Counted from the stretch's first letter, positions 37,485-47,397 are shown. The stretch: 64,000 bases of DNA from Micromonospora sp. NBC_01796 (GCF_035917455.1 NZ_CP109078.1:2170001-2234000), one strand, 5' to 3'. The notes: generated by a model not told the origin, from the letters alone. Translations and numbers: made by a program.

Positions 37485-39167
37485 ATGTCGCAGGAGTCCA
37501 CCACGTATTTCGGCATCGACCTGGGCACCACGTACTCGGTGGTCTCCTACGTTGACCAGTCGGGGCGCCCGACCGTAGTCCGAAACCTGATCACCAGCAG
37601 CGAGACCACGCCGTCCGCGGTGTACTTCGAGAACGCCGACAACGTGGTGGTCGGCTCGTCGGCGAAGAACGTGGCCCGGCTGTACCCGGACCGGGTGGTC
37701 CAACGGGTGAAGCGGAGCATGGGCCGCGAGCGGCACTGGGAGTTCGACGGTAACGCCCACACACCGGAGTCGATCTCGGCGTTGATCCTGAAGCAGTTGG
37801 CCGAGGACGCCGCCGAGGCGACCGGGCACGAGGTGCGCCAGGTGGTGATCACCGTTCCGGCGTACTTCGGGATGCTGGAGCGCGACGCGACCCGCAATGC
37901 CGGTCGGATCGCCGGCCTCGACGTGATCGGCATCGTGCCGGAACCGGTGGCCGCGGCGCTGCAGTACGAGGTACGCGACGACGCCCCGGGCGCCGAGCGC
38001 ACCGTGCTCGTGTACGACCTGGGCGGCGGCACCTTCGACACCACCGTCATCCGGATCGCCGCCGACTCGATCGAGGTGCTCTGCACCGACGGTGAGCAGA
38101 AACTCGGCGGCGTCGACTGGGACGAGCGTCTGATCAGGTACCTGGTCGACGAGTTCGTGGCGCAGGCCAAGCCGCTCCAGGACCCCACCTCGGACGAGGT
38201 GTTCATGCAGGAGCTCGCGTCCAGCGCCGAAGAGCTGAAGCGCCAGCTCTCGCAGATGGAGTCGCGCAAGATTCCGCTGCGGTTCGCCGGCATGAGCGCC
38301 AACATCGAGGTGACCCGGGCGACGTTCGAGCAGATCACCAAGGATCTGCTGGACAGCACCCTGCTGGTCACCGACCGCGTCCTGAAGAAGCTGGGCGACA
38401 AGCTCGGCGTGGCCGACCCGGCCCGGCAGATCGACGACGTGCTGCTGGTCGGCGGCTCGACCAAGATGCCGGCGGTCAAGGCGCGGCTGGCCGAGAAGTA
38501 CGGCTGGCAGCCCCGGCTGCACGACCCCGATCTGGCGGTGGCCAAGGGGGCCGCTCGGTTCGCGTTGAGTCGGGCGCTGTGGGACTGGGACGAGACCGAT
38601 GCCGCGGCGTCGACCCCGGAGGCCAAGGATGCTCGGGTCAAGGAGTTGGCGCTGCATACCGGGGTGGACGCGGACGCACTGACCGAACTGGCTGCCCTGC
38701 GGATCACCACGGTGCTGCCCAAGGCGTTCGGCGTGCGACTGCTGGACACCACGCATCCCAACTGGGAGGAAAACCTGGAGGCGGCGTCTTACGTCGAGCA
38801 CCTGGTGCACGCCGATGACCCGTTGCCCAGCGACGTGAAGGTGCTCAACGCCAGCACGGTCTCGGCCAACCAGACCGAAATCGAGATCGAGGTGTACGAG
38901 CAGGCCGGCGCGACCGAACACCGGGAACTGTCGGCGAACAAGCCGATCGACCAGGGCAAGGGGCTCATCACCGGGCTGCCGCCACTGCCGGCCGGCTCAC
39001 CGATCAACATCACCCTCCAGGTCAATCCCGAAGGGAAGTTGACCGTGAAGGGCGTCGAGCCCCGCAGCGGGAAGAAGCTGACCATCGAGGTACAGGTCAG
39101 CATCCTCAGCGAGACCGAGGTCGTCGAGGCACAGCGGATGGTCGCCGCGATCGCGGTCCGGGCCTGA
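37485..39167 (+). CDS. Hsp70-like chaperone without lid
   Basis: 560 residues; ATG 37485 follows aaggagg. The nucleotide-binding domain is complete: FGIDLGTTYSVVSYVDQSG at the start, EPVAAALQYEV, VYDLGGGTFDTTVIRIAAD (phosphate 2), KLGGVDWDERL, and DVLLVGGSTKMPAVKARLAE (adenosine motif). A linker of ~70 residues (DAAASTPEAKDARVKELALH) precedes a beta-type substrate-binding domain (TEIEIEVYEQAGATEHRELS, SPINITLQVNPEGKLTVKG). The chain then ends, so the alpha-helical lid of DnaK (last ~100 residues) is missing. Specialised rather than general chaperone function is likely. It is in a coupled operon with GrpE and GTPase genes. Confidence 0.9.
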   Translation: MSQESTTYFGIDLGTTYSVVSYVDQSGRPTVVRNLITSSETTPSAVYFENADNVVVGSSAKNVARLYPDRVVQRVKRSMGRERHWEFDGNAHTPESISALILKQLAEDAAEATGHEVRQVVITVPAYFGMLERDATRNAGRIAGLDVIGIVPEPVAAALQYEVRDDAPGAERTVLVYDLGGGTFDTTVIRIAADSIEVLCTDGEQKLGGVDWDERLIRYLVDEFVAQAKPLQDPTSDEVFMQELASSAEELKRQLSQMESRKIPLRFAGMSANIEVTRATFEQITKDLLDSTLLVTDRVLKKLGDKLGVADPARQIDDVLLVGGSTKMPAVKARLAEKYGWQPRLHDPDLAVAKGAARFALSRALWDWDETDAAASTPEAKDARVKELALHTGVDADALTELAALRITTVLPKAFGVRLLDTTHPNWEENLEAASYVEHLVHADDPLPSDVKVLNASTVSANQTEIEIEVYEQAGATEHRELSANKPIDQGKGLITGLPPLPAGSPINITLQVNPEGKLTVKGVEPRSGKKLTIEVQVSILSETEVVEAQRMVAAIAVRA

Positions 39168-39170
39168 GTC

Positions 39171-41867
39171 ATGGTCTTCGACGCCGCCCGTTACGAGCAG
39201 GAGGTGATCCGGCCGCTGCGCGGCCGGCACGGCCGACTGCCCGTCGGGGATCTGCTGCGGCGATACGCGGTTGAACCGGGCATGGACGAGGTGAGCCTGA
39301 GGGAGCACCTCCGTCGGATCCGGATGTACTGGAACCAGAAGGCAGGGGGGCCGGACAACCGCGCCCAGGTGTGCCGGCTGTTGCTGGCCGCGGACGAGGA
39401 GTTGCAACGCACCCACGGCGCTGACATGTACCAGCCGGCCTGGTGGCAGCAGCAGTCGCAGCAGTGGCAGCAGAGCAGCCGCGCGACGATCAGTACGCTC
39501 GCCGCCGACCTGGCCAAGGCGTACCAACCGTTGGGGCAGGTGACCCGGGCGCAGTTGGCGGCGCTGGTCGCACACGTTCCGGAGCTGTCCCAGGCGCAGA
39601 TCGACGACGCGGTACGGCAGGCGAAGCTGCGGGTGGTCGAGACCGTGGAGCTGCCGAGGTCCAGCGGACTGGACCGGACCGCGTACCGGCAGCTCAAGGA
39701 TCAGCTGGGCGAGGTGGACGCGGCGACCGTGGTGCAGTTGGTGCACCCGACGCTGACCCAGCCGTTCACGCTGCTGCGTGCGTTCGGCGTACCGGGCGGA
39801 CCGTCGCTGAGGTTGGACCTGGCCACGCTCGACGCGGCCATACGAGTTGCCGACTCCACGGCCGACTCGACACAGGTACGGGCTCGCAAGGCGGCGCTGC
39901 ACGTGTTGCGTACCGGGCTGGAGGCCGGCGCGGAGCCGAGGGTCGTCGCACTGTTCCAGATCGTCGAGCAGGTCGCCCAGGGACGGGCCCAGGGCCTGGC
40001 CGACCTGTTGCTGATCCATCAGGCCACCGCGCTGGGCCTGGCTCGGGAGGAGGCCGAAATCCTGGTGGCCAGCCTGGCCACGGGTGCGGAGGCGGCCGGC
40101 GGCAGCGCGGTGGGGCGGGTCCGTGAGCTATTGGAGGAAGGGCTGCTGCGCGCGGCCGAGCAGGCGCTGGCCGCGCTTCCCGCCACCGACCCGGACCACG
40201 CCGCGGTGCAGTCCCTGGTGCAGGCCCAACACGTCGCCGTGGAACGCCTGGTGAGAGAGGCCGGTGCGGCGGTCGACGCGCATCGGGAACAGGACGCCGA
40301 GCGGCAACTGAGAGAGGCGCTACGGATTGCCTCCGACGACGAGGACCTCGTTGCCCGGCTGCGCCGGTTGCCACCGCCCCCGCCCCGCGACGTGTCGGTG
40401 GTGCCGGTAGACGCGACCGTACGGTTGGACTGGAAGACGCCGGACACGGCGGCGGAGGAGCTGCGCTACTGCGTGGTGCGTACCGACGGGCGGGCGGCGG
40501 CGGCGCCGGCGGACGGTCTCCAGATAGCGGCGACGAAGTCGACCTCGGCGGTCGACCGCCAGCCGCCGGTGGCCCGGACGGTGGAGTACGCCGTCTTTGC
40601 CAGCGCCGACGGCACGGTCTGGTCCCGCGCTGCCAGCGGCAGTGCGCAGGTCACGCCACCGCTGACCGAGGTGACGTTGCGGGTGCAGCGGGACCAGGTG
40701 GTCGGCGCGTGGAAACGGCATCCATCGCTGGCGGCCGTACGGGTACGCCGTACCGAGGGTTCGCCACCGGACACCGCCGCGGCGGGCGTGTCGATCGACA
40801 CCGAACTCGACTCGTTCGTCGACCGGGCCATCGGTGAAAACCTCGAGTACTTCTACAGCCTGGTCGCGGTGTACCACGACGCACGACGCCGTGAGGTCGC
40901 CGCGCCGATGACGGTTGTCTCCGCCTCGCCGCGGGCACCGGCGAGCGCGGTGGAGACGTTGCAGGTGGTGCCGGTGTCCACCAACGGTGACCTGACCCGG
41001 GTGCGGCTGTCCTGGCCGACCACCTCCGACGCCGAGGTGCGCGTCCGGTACGGCGGCACACGCCCGGTGTGGGAGGTCGGTGCGGTCATCGCGGCGCCCG
41101 AGATGGAGCGGTACGGGCGCCCGGTGGTCGGGCCCCGGCATGTCGACGGGGCGGACACCGTGCTGGAGGCCGAGGTGGCGTCCGGTCAGCAGGTGTACCT
41201 GCCGTTCGCGATCGGAGGCACCGGCGTAGTGGTCGGCCGGCCGGTGGTGGTCGGGGTCTCCGAACCGGTCCGACAACTCGCCGCCCGACGCACCGGTACC
41301 CAGGCGGTGCTGTCCTGGGTGTGGCCGGCCGACGTCGGCATGGTGGAGGTCGCCTGGACCACCCCGGAGAACGGTACCCAGCTGCGGCGGATCACCAAGT
41401 CGCAGTACATCCACGGCGAGGGCTGCGTGCTGCCGGTCGGACCGGGCGGTGGCACCGCCGAGGTCAGCGCCATCGACGTCGGCTCACTCGGCGAGGCCCG
41501 TTCGATGCCGATCCCGGTGACCGTCGACGGTTCCGCGCTGCGCCTGTCGTACGAGGTGAGCCGCCTTCCCGGGTTGAAGGGCCGGCTCTCCCAGCAACGG
41601 ATTCTGCGGGCCACCGTGGATGCCGATTGTCGTGGGGTCGACCTGGTCGTCGTCGCCTCCACCGGACTGGCCATGCCGCTGCGGCCGGACCAGGGCATGG
41701 TCGTCAACCGGTTCACCGGGCTCACCTTCGCCCGAGGTGTGCCGCTGACCTTCCACATCGAGATTCCGGCCCGGATGCGACGGCCGTACTGGGTCCGCTG
41801 CTTTGTCGACGGACCGGAAAACGTGAGCGTGACCGACCCCCCGATCGACAGCTTGAAGGTGCCCTGA
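39171..41867 (+). CDS. Large FN3-like scaffold protein of the GTPase operon
   Basis: 898 residues. Residues 1-95 form a compact, conserved-looking helical domain (RYEQEVIRPLRGRHGRLPVG, RMYWNQKAGGPDNRAQVCRL). Residues 100-400 are long alpha-helical, with tetratricopeptide-like composition (ARKAALHVLRTGLEAGAEPR, ALAALPATDPDHAAVQSLVQ). Residues ~410-780 contain about four fibronectin-III-like beta domains (RDVSVVPVDATVRLDWKTPD, TRVRLSWPTTSDAEVRVRYG, TQAVLSWVWPADVGMVEVAW). A final beta domain closes the protein. No enzyme motif is seen. Its place between Hsp70 and the GTPase, with gaps of 3 bp and an overlap, suggests it is a client or platform for the complex. Confidence 0.8.
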   Translation: MVFDAARYEQEVIRPLRGRHGRLPVGDLLRRYAVEPGMDEVSLREHLRRIRMYWNQKAGGPDNRAQVCRLLLAADEELQRTHGADMYQPAWWQQQSQQWQQSSRATISTLAADLAKAYQPLGQVTRAQLAALVAHVPELSQAQIDDAVRQAKLRVVETVELPRSSGLDRTAYRQLKDQLGEVDAATVVQLVHPTLTQPFTLLRAFGVPGGPSLRLDLATLDAAIRVADSTADSTQVRARKAALHVLRTGLEAGAEPRVVALFQIVEQVAQGRAQGLADLLLIHQATALGLAREEAEILVASLATGAEAAGGSAVGRVRELLEEGLLRAAEQALAALPATDPDHAAVQSLVQAQHVAVERLVREAGAAVDAHREQDAERQLREALRIASDDEDLVARLRRLPPPPPRDVSVVPVDATVRLDWKTPDTAAEELRYCVVRTDGRAAAAPADGLQIAATKSTSAVDRQPPVARTVEYAVFASADGTVWSRAASGSAQVTPPLTEVTLRVQRDQVVGAWKRHPSLAAVRVRRTEGSPPDTAAAGVSIDTELDSFVDRAIGENLEYFYSLVAVYHDARRREVAAPMTVVSASPRAPASAVETLQVVPVSTNGDLTRVRLSWPTTSDAEVRVRYGGTRPVWEVGAVIAAPEMERYGRPVVGPRHVDGADTVLEAEVASGQQVYLPFAIGGTGVVVGRPVVVGVSEPVRQLAARRTGTQAVLSWVWPADVGMVEVAWTTPENGTQLRRITKSQYIHGEGCVLPVGPGGGTAEVSAIDVGSLGEARSMPIPVTVDGSALRLSYEVSRLPGLKGRLSQQRILRATVDADCRGVDLVVVASTGLAMPLRPDQGMVVNRFTGLTFARGVPLTFHIEIPARMRRPYWVRCFVDGPENVSVTDPPIDSLKVP

Positions 41868-43042
41868 TGAGTCCTCTGCTAGGAAAAATCGCATGCCCGT
41901 ACTGCTATCACAAGATCGACGGGCGGCGGCTGTCGTACCAGTGCAACGGCCGTGGTTCGCCGGGCAAGAAGGGCTGCGAGCCGCAGCACGACGCGGACCG
42001 CGAACGGGAGACCGGGTTCAGCCAACAGGCGCGTCTGGTGTTCGCACCCGCGGGCCGGGGGCCCTTCTCGCCGGCCCAGGCGGACTGCCCGAAGTGCGGT
42101 GCGCGTAGCGGCATCCGTGCCTGCCCGTGCTGCCACACTCCGTTGTCGGCGAACTTCGGCGCGGCCGCCAGCCCGTTGATCGCGGTGGTGGGTGCCACCG
42201 GTACCGGTAAGACCGTCTACCTGACCGTGCTTCAACACGAATTGATGAACGGCCTGCGCCGTCGCTTCGACGCGGACGTCCGGCGGGTCGGCGGCCCGGC
42301 GGCCGACGTGCAGCAGGTGTTCGACGATCAGACCCTGTTCGCGGGGACCCGGCCGGCCACCAACGGGCGGCAGGAGCCCGTCGTCTGGGAGTGGCGGCAG
42401 CAGCGAACCCCCTCCATCGGCCCCAGGTTCCGCACCACGTACCTCTCCTTCTACGACACCGCTGGTGAGGATCTCACCAAGCTGGACACCACCCACGATC
42501 TGACGTACCTGGGCGCGGCGGAGGCGTTGATCCTCCTGCTCGACCCCTTCATGATCCGGAAGGCGCGGGACCAGATCCGGATTCCGGAGTCGGCCCTGCG
42601 GTCGAAGGAGCTGACGATCGACGTGGTCAACCGGGTGACCGAGACGTTGCGCGCGAGCCACGGACTGAGGTCACGGCAGAACATCAAAATACCGGTCGCG
42701 GTGGTCTTCGCAAAGATCGACGCTTTTTTCGACGTACTCGGTCGTGACCACGCGCTGTTGCGCAAACCGCCCGGTGGTCCGGGTTACGACGATCTCGCCG
42801 GGGAGTCGACGCACGAGCAGATCCGAGCGCTGCTGCACGAGTGGGACGCCGACGACATCGACACCCACCTGCGCTTCAACTACCAGGCCTTCCGTTACTT
42901 CGCGGTCTCCGCGCTCGGCGCGGAACCGGACTACGACGGTTCGACGGTGGATCCCCGGGGCGCGCAACCGTTCCGGGTGGACGAGCCGCTGGTCTGGCTA
43001 CTCAGTCGGTTCGGCGTCGTTCCCAAACTGGTGAAGCGATGA
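41867..43042 (+). CDS. Zinc-ribbon double-GTPase-family protein (DO-GTPase type)
   Basis: 391 residues; ATG 41867 overlaps the previous stop (TGATG). Two N-terminal zinc ribbons are visible: CPYCYHKIDGRRLSYQC and CPKCGARSGIRACPCCHTP (the latter near 75-93). The P-loop GATGTGKTVYLTVL starts near residue 107. The switch II / G3 region is LSFYDTAGEDLTKLD near 200, followed by ALILLLDPFMI and VAVVFAKIDAF (NKxD-like, here AKID). This is the layout of the 'double-GTPase' (DO-GTPase) families described in bacterial NTP-dependent conflict systems. The next gene encodes a GAP1-type partner and overlaps it by ATGA. It should act as the signalling switch of the system. Confidence 0.82.
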   Translation: MSPLLGKIACPYCYHKIDGRRLSYQCNGRGSPGKKGCEPQHDADRERETGFSQQARLVFAPAGRGPFSPAQADCPKCGARSGIRACPCCHTPLSANFGAAASPLIAVVGATGTGKTVYLTVLQHELMNGLRRRFDADVRRVGGPAADVQQVFDDQTLFAGTRPATNGRQEPVVWEWRQQRTPSIGPRFRTTYLSFYDTAGEDLTKLDTTHDLTYLGAAEALILLLDPFMIRKARDQIRIPESALRSKELTIDVVNRVTETLRASHGLRSRQNIKIPVAVVFAKIDAFFDVLGRDHALLRKPPGGPGYDDLAGESTHEQIRALLHEWDADDIDTHLRFNYQAFRYFAVSALGAEPDYDGSTVDPRGAQPFRVDEPLVWLLSRFGVVPKLVKR

Positions 43043-45435
43043 CCGAGCCGGCCGGACCACCCGGCTTCGACACGCTCATCTACACCGACTGCCGGGCAGG
43101 ACAGGGGCTGCGGGGCGCGGTCGGCCTCCAGTTCCAGTCCCGCTCACCCGGCGCCGACGAGACGGCGATGTCGGTGGTGCAGCGCAACCTGTTGTACGAG
43201 CCGCCGGCGAGGTGGATGCGGGAACGCCGCCCGGTGTCGGAGTACCCGCCCTCCTTCGCGCACACCTGGGACGGGCACTTGGCCACCGCCTCCGGGATCT
43301 ATCTCGGCAAGGAGGTCAACGGCAGCCGGGAGGGCAACCAGCTCACCCACAGCGTCGTCACCCGGGACCCGGCCTCGTACGGTCCGATCCGCCCGGCCCA
43401 GTTGTTCGGCGCGCCGTTCTGGACCACCGAGCCGGCGCCCACCACCGCCAGCCCGCCGGTCCCATCCGGCTGGGAGCCCGGACCGTTCGGCATCGAGGAC
43501 GCGCAGAAGTTCGTCCTCGACCAGCCCGACGGGCGGCAGACCCTGCTCGCCCTGGTCTCCGCACTGGAGGAGGTCGGGCAACCACAGGCCCGCCGGGTGT
43601 TGTTCATCGCCGACGCGCCTGCCGGGGTACTGCACTGGATCGCCGCGGCAACCCTGCTGTTGCCGCAGGACCGCGCGCTCGCAGTCGGGTTCAAGGTGTT
43701 CACCACCAATCCCGCGTACGCCAGCCAGCACGTGGTCGCGGTGCACCCGGAGTGGGACACCACCAAGGCGGCGGTGGAGAACGACCTCGGCTATGCGGTG
43801 TTCGACCTGGTCAGGGGCGCCCACAGCGAGGTGGAGGCGACTGCGTACGCCAAGGTGTGGGTACCACTGTTCTGCACCGAGGATCCGTACGACATCGTCG
43901 ACGCGATCGAGATCGCGGCCGCCTCCGGCCTGGACCGGCACGCGCCGGTGCTCGGGCTGGCCGCGACGCTGCGTCGTCCGCCAACACCGGCGGACGCGAC
44001 GATCCTGGTGAACTGGCTGCGCGACAGCGACCCGAACCTGCTGGCCGGCTGGCGGGGCATCGTGGTGGACCTGCTGGCCGAGTCCGTGGACGAACTGTCC
44101 CAACCGGTGCTGCTGGCCTTCGACGAGGTGGCCCGCTCCGGGCAGGTGCCCGAGGACCGCGTGGCCCCGGTGCGGCTGGCACTGATCACCGCCGAGATCC
44201 AACGGGCGTACCGGGACGCCGAGGTCGCCAACCTGAACCTGCCCCCGCTACCCGGGGGCACCTGGCAGCGTGAACACCAGGCAGCCGCCGAGCGGGCGGT
44301 GACCGAGGCGCTGCGTACCGCCCCACCGGCCGCGTTCGACGCGGTGCTGCGGGTCGCATACCGCTTCAAGCTGGCGGTCCGTATCGCCGACATCCGGGGG
44401 GAAGCCGGACGGTTCGTCGCGTCCTGGGCGCGGAACCGGAACCCCTACGACCCGACCCGTTGGCCCTGCGGCGAGGAACTCGACGCGATGCTGGTCGATG
44501 AACTGTGCGACCGGATCCTGCAGGATCCGTCCCGGGCGCATCTGATCGGCGACGGGTGGTGGCGGCAGCGCTGGCGGCACAGTCTCGACGGCGACACACC
44601 ATTGGCCCGGGAGGTGATCAGCGCCGCGGTCCTGCACCTCGACAGCGGCGATCGGCTCGATCTGGTGGAACGTGTGCTGGACGCCGTACCGCACGCCGAC
44701 GACCCACGAGCGCTGACCGGTTCGCTGACGAGGATGTTGTGGGCCCGGCACTCGCCGACACACGCGGAACTGCGCATCCTGGTAAAGGTCGTCCCCCGCG
44801 ACACCGAACTCGACCCGGAGATCTTCCAGTCGCTCTGCGACGAGCTACTCGCCCAGGAGCTGGACCTGCAGGCGGTGGAACTCGGCCACAGCCTGCACAA
44901 GCGGGGCGTGTTACGGAGCCGGAACAGCGCCGTGCTCAAACTGCTGATGGCGGACTTCCAGCTGTATGACGTCCTGGACGAGATCGGTCGTTTGAGGATC
45001 AACGACAAGACACGACCGCTGGTGGCCCGGTTCGTCAGAATTCCCGCCCCGATCGTACGACTCAGGGCCGAGGCGGTGATCACGTACCTGCTGCAGGCGG
45101 ACGCGCCGGAGCTCGTGCTGGACGTGCTGGTCGAAAGACCAGAGCTGATCGCACGGTACGTCAAGGCGCTCTGCGCCGAGGCAGCGCGCAGCGGGCACCC
45201 GGAACAGATTCGGACGATCTTCTTCCTCGCCTGTCAGGACGACATACCGGACCCGCCCCGGTCGGACTGCGAGGCGGCACTCCGGCGCTGGGTCGGACGC
45301 GCGAGCAGCAAGCAGCTCAAGCAGGTCACCCGGATGGTCGACGAACTCGGCCCGAAACTGGCCGAGGTATGGGTCCGGGTCGTGGAGCGATGGCATCGGG
45401 GCATCGCCGGCCGAATCATCCGGCGCGGGAGGTAG
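43039..45435 (+). CDS. GTPase-associated protein 1 (GAP1-N2 type)
   Basis: 798 residues from ATG 43039 (ATGA overlap with the GTPase stop). The N-terminal 250 residues match the GAP1-N2 pattern: LIYTDCRAGQGLRGAVGLQF, NLLYEPPARWMRERRPVSEY, PPSFAHTWDGHLATASGIYL, GREGNQLTHSVVT-like region (SREGNQLTHSVVTRD). A middle domain with VLFIADAPAGVLHWIAAATL corresponds to GAP1-M. The rest, about 300-798, is alpha-helical solenoid (RLDLVERVLDAVPHADDPRA, LVARFVRIPAPIVRLRAEAV). GAP1 proteins always accompany DO-GTPases and are predicted to bind them, perhaps controlling hydrolysis or recruiting effectors. The biochemical role is not known to me. Confidence 0.8.
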   Translation: MTEPAGPPGFDTLIYTDCRAGQGLRGAVGLQFQSRSPGADETAMSVVQRNLLYEPPARWMRERRPVSEYPPSFAHTWDGHLATASGIYLGKEVNGSREGNQLTHSVVTRDPASYGPIRPAQLFGAPFWTTEPAPTTASPPVPSGWEPGPFGIEDAQKFVLDQPDGRQTLLALVSALEEVGQPQARRVLFIADAPAGVLHWIAAATLLLPQDRALAVGFKVFTTNPAYASQHVVAVHPEWDTTKAAVENDLGYAVFDLVRGAHSEVEATAYAKVWVPLFCTEDPYDIVDAIEIAAASGLDRHAPVLGLAATLRRPPTPADATILVNWLRDSDPNLLAGWRGIVVDLLAESVDELSQPVLLAFDEVARSGQVPEDRVAPVRLALITAEIQRAYRDAEVANLNLPPLPGGTWQREHQAAAERAVTEALRTAPPAAFDAVLRVAYRFKLAVRIADIRGEAGRFVASWARNRNPYDPTRWPCGEELDAMLVDELCDRILQDPSRAHLIGDGWWRQRWRHSLDGDTPLAREVISAAVLHLDSGDRLDLVERVLDAVPHADDPRALTGSLTRMLWARHSPTHAELRILVKVVPRDTELDPEIFQSLCDELLAQELDLQAVELGHSLHKRGVLRSRNSAVLKLLMADFQLYDVLDEIGRLRINDKTRPLVARFVRIPAPIVRLRAEAVITYLLQADAPELVLDVLVERPELIARYVKALCAEAARSGHPEQIRTIFFLACQDDIPDPPRSDCEAALRRWVGRASSKQLKQVTRMVDELGPKLAEVWVRVVERWHRGIAGRIIRRGR

Positions 45436-45438
45436 GCC

Positions 45439-47154
45439 ATGGCCTACGTGTTCATGGCCATGGCCGTCGCCATCGGCGTCGGGATCTACATCTCAGTGTG
45501 CATAGCCGCGCTGATCTACGTCACCACCCCACTGGCGCTCGTCGCGCTCGGGGCTGGTGCGCTCACCGGCGTCGGTCTGTCGCTTTACGGCGCGATACAG
45601 GTGTTCGCCGGTCTGAGCATGCGCGCACCGATCCTCACCCCAGCGGGGGTGGCATCCGGCCAGCTCGCCGGCAAGGTCAGGCAGGCACAGGTACGCCGTG
45701 ACCGGGCCTGGCCGCAGTACTACGCCCAGCAGGCACGACTGGACCTGACAGCGATCCTCTGCTCGCTCTACCGCATCGTCGCACGGGTCTGCGCCCGTAC
45801 GGTCAAGCCCTTCCTACGGCCCGGCCGGCGCAAGCTCCTGCTCGGCTGGCCGTTGCTGCTGGTCGGCGTCGCAGGACTGGTCGGGTTCGTCGGTGGCGCC
45901 GCGCTGGGCGCCGCGCTCGTCACCATCGCCGCCGGCTCCCTGGCCGCAGTCGCCTGGCTGATCGGCCTCGCGCTGGTCGCCGTGCTCCGGGCGACCGACC
46001 GGATGTGGCAGAAGGTCTTCCGCGCCAGCGGTAGCTGTCCCCGCTGCTACCACCTCACCACGCTGCCCGCGTACCGGTGCCCGGGAACGCACTCGACGCA
46101 GGAGCGGCGGGAAGGCGACGACCTGCACCGCGACATCCGGCCCGGCCGGTTGGGGGTGCTGTGGCGGCGGTGTTCGTGCGGCCAGCGGCTGCCGACAACG
46201 GTGCTCCGGGCCGCGCGGGTGCTGCAAGCATGCTGCCCGCACTGCTCCGAGCCGCTGCATCAGGGAGCCGCCGTCTCCACCGACATCCGTATCCCCGTCT
46301 TCGGCGCCTCCTCCGCCGGCAAGACGCAGCTCATCATGGCGGCGCTGGTATCCATGCTCGGTCCCGGACCGGGTCAGCACGGCGGTTCCGGCACCGACAG
46401 CGACCGGGTCACGCTGGCCGACGAGCACAGTCAACGCCGCTACAACGAGTACCTACGACTGGTGCAGGAGGATCGTGCGGCACCCAAGACCGACGCGGCG
46501 CAGCAGCCGATCGCGGTCACCCTTGACATCCGCGACGGCCGCCGCTCGGCCCTGGTCCATCTCTTCGACGCCGCTGGCGAGGCCCTCGTCGACCCGCGTG
46601 TCAGTGCGACGTACGCGTACCTCGACTACGCCCGGACGCTGCTTTTCGTGCTGGATCCGTTCTCCATACCCGCCGTCCGCGACCTGTCCTCGGATGCCTT
46701 CACCGACCTCTTCCTGGAGGCGAACCCGGCGCAGCACGACCCGGAGGACTCCTACCAGTCGACCGTCATGCGGTTGCGTGGCTACGGCGTGCACACCGCC
46801 CGGCAGCGGTTGGCCTTCGCGGTGACCAAACGCGACCTGTTGGAGCAGTTACCGGTCGGCGTGGACCTCGGGACCGACTCGGACGCGGTCAGGGACTGGC
46901 TTGTCGCGCGTGAGCTGGACAATCTCGTGTCCGCCGCAAACCGCGACTTCGCGGAGGTGCGGTTCTTCCTGGTCTCGTCCAAGGACCTGTCCGGGGCCGG
47001 CGCGGTCGCACCGGTGAACTGGCTGCTTTCCATGTACGGAGTGGGGGTCGATCCGTCAACGACGGGCATCGCCGGGGAGGCTCCGCAGCGTCGGAACGGG
47101 TCGGCCGACCCGGCCGCCGACCCGCAACCCGAGCCTTCGAGAGGAGCACCATGA
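45439..47154 (+). CDS. Membrane-anchored zinc-ribbon GTPase (second DO-GTPase type)
   Basis: 571 residues, starting 4 bases after the GAP1 stop. Two hydrophobic segments lie in the first 60 residues (MAMAVAIGVGIYISVCIAAL, TPLALVALGAGALTGVGLSL) and two more near 135-175 (LLLGWPLLLVGVAGLVGFVG, AWLIGLALVAVL). Zinc-binding Cys pairs follow (SCPRCYHLTTLPAYRCPG, RRCSCGQRLP, CCPHCSEPLHQ). The P-loop FGASSAGKTQLIMAALVSML begins near residue 287. The G3-like LFDAAGEALVD is near 374, then LLFVLDPFSI and FAVTKRDLLEQL (TKRD, the NKxD equivalent). A Pro-rich tail ends the protein. It tethers the system to the cytoplasmic membrane. The stop overlaps a tiny one-TM gene. Confidence 0.82.
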   Translation: MAYVFMAMAVAIGVGIYISVCIAALIYVTTPLALVALGAGALTGVGLSLYGAIQVFAGLSMRAPILTPAGVASGQLAGKVRQAQVRRDRAWPQYYAQQARLDLTAILCSLYRIVARVCARTVKPFLRPGRRKLLLGWPLLLVGVAGLVGFVGGAALGAALVTIAAGSLAAVAWLIGLALVAVLRATDRMWQKVFRASGSCPRCYHLTTLPAYRCPGTHSTQERREGDDLHRDIRPGRLGVLWRRCSCGQRLPTTVLRAARVLQACCPHCSEPLHQGAAVSTDIRIPVFGASSAGKTQLIMAALVSMLGPGPGQHGGSGTDSDRVTLADEHSQRRYNEYLRLVQEDRAAPKTDAAQQPIAVTLDIRDGRRSALVHLFDAAGEALVDPRVSATYAYLDYARTLLFVLDPFSIPAVRDLSSDAFTDLFLEANPAQHDPEDSYQSTVMRLRGYGVHTARQRLAFAVTKRDLLEQLPVGVDLGTDSDAVRDWLVARELDNLVSAANRDFAEVRFFLVSSKDLSGAGAVAPVNWLLSMYGVGVDPSTTGIAGEAPQRRNGSADPAADPQPEPSRGAP

Positions 47155-47318
47155 CCGGCGTCGTACTGCCCCTGGCGCACCGGGTCGCCCGAGGAGTGAC
47201 CCTCCTGTTGTTACTGCTGATGGCGGGAGTGCTCGGCGGTCTCGCGGTGACCGTGGCGCCCCGCGTCCTCGCCGAGGCCCGATCCGTCGTCGAGCAGATT
47301 CGATCGGCGCCACGGTGA
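47151..47318 (+). CDS. 55-residue single-pass membrane protein
   Basis: A small gene starting ATG 47151, overlapping the GTPase stop as ATGA and preceded by gaggagc. The translation begins MTGVVLPLAHRVARGVTLLL and has one transmembrane helix (VTLLLLLLMAGVLGGLAVTV) and a basic, amphipathic C-terminus (LAEARSVVEQIRSAPR). Size, coupling and a single helix suggest an accessory subunit of the membrane GTPase, or a small toxin/holin-like effector. I see no family match. The gap to the next gene is 79 bp. Confidence 0.7.
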   Translation: MTGVVLPLAHRVARGVTLLLLLLMAGVLGGLAVTVAPRVLAEARSVVEQIRSAPR

Positions 47319-47397
47319 CGGCACGTCGGGGCGAGCCCGTGACCCGACCCGGCCGCGACGGGTGGCTGTGGGATCTCATCGGAGGTGTGAGAACGAG

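Noticed and set aside
36981-38921. 646-codon minus-strand frame opposite GrpE and Hsp70
   Set aside because: It is antisense to unmistakable Hsp70 sequence; composition (His/Gln/Arg/Gly-rich) is typical of a high-GC shadow frame.
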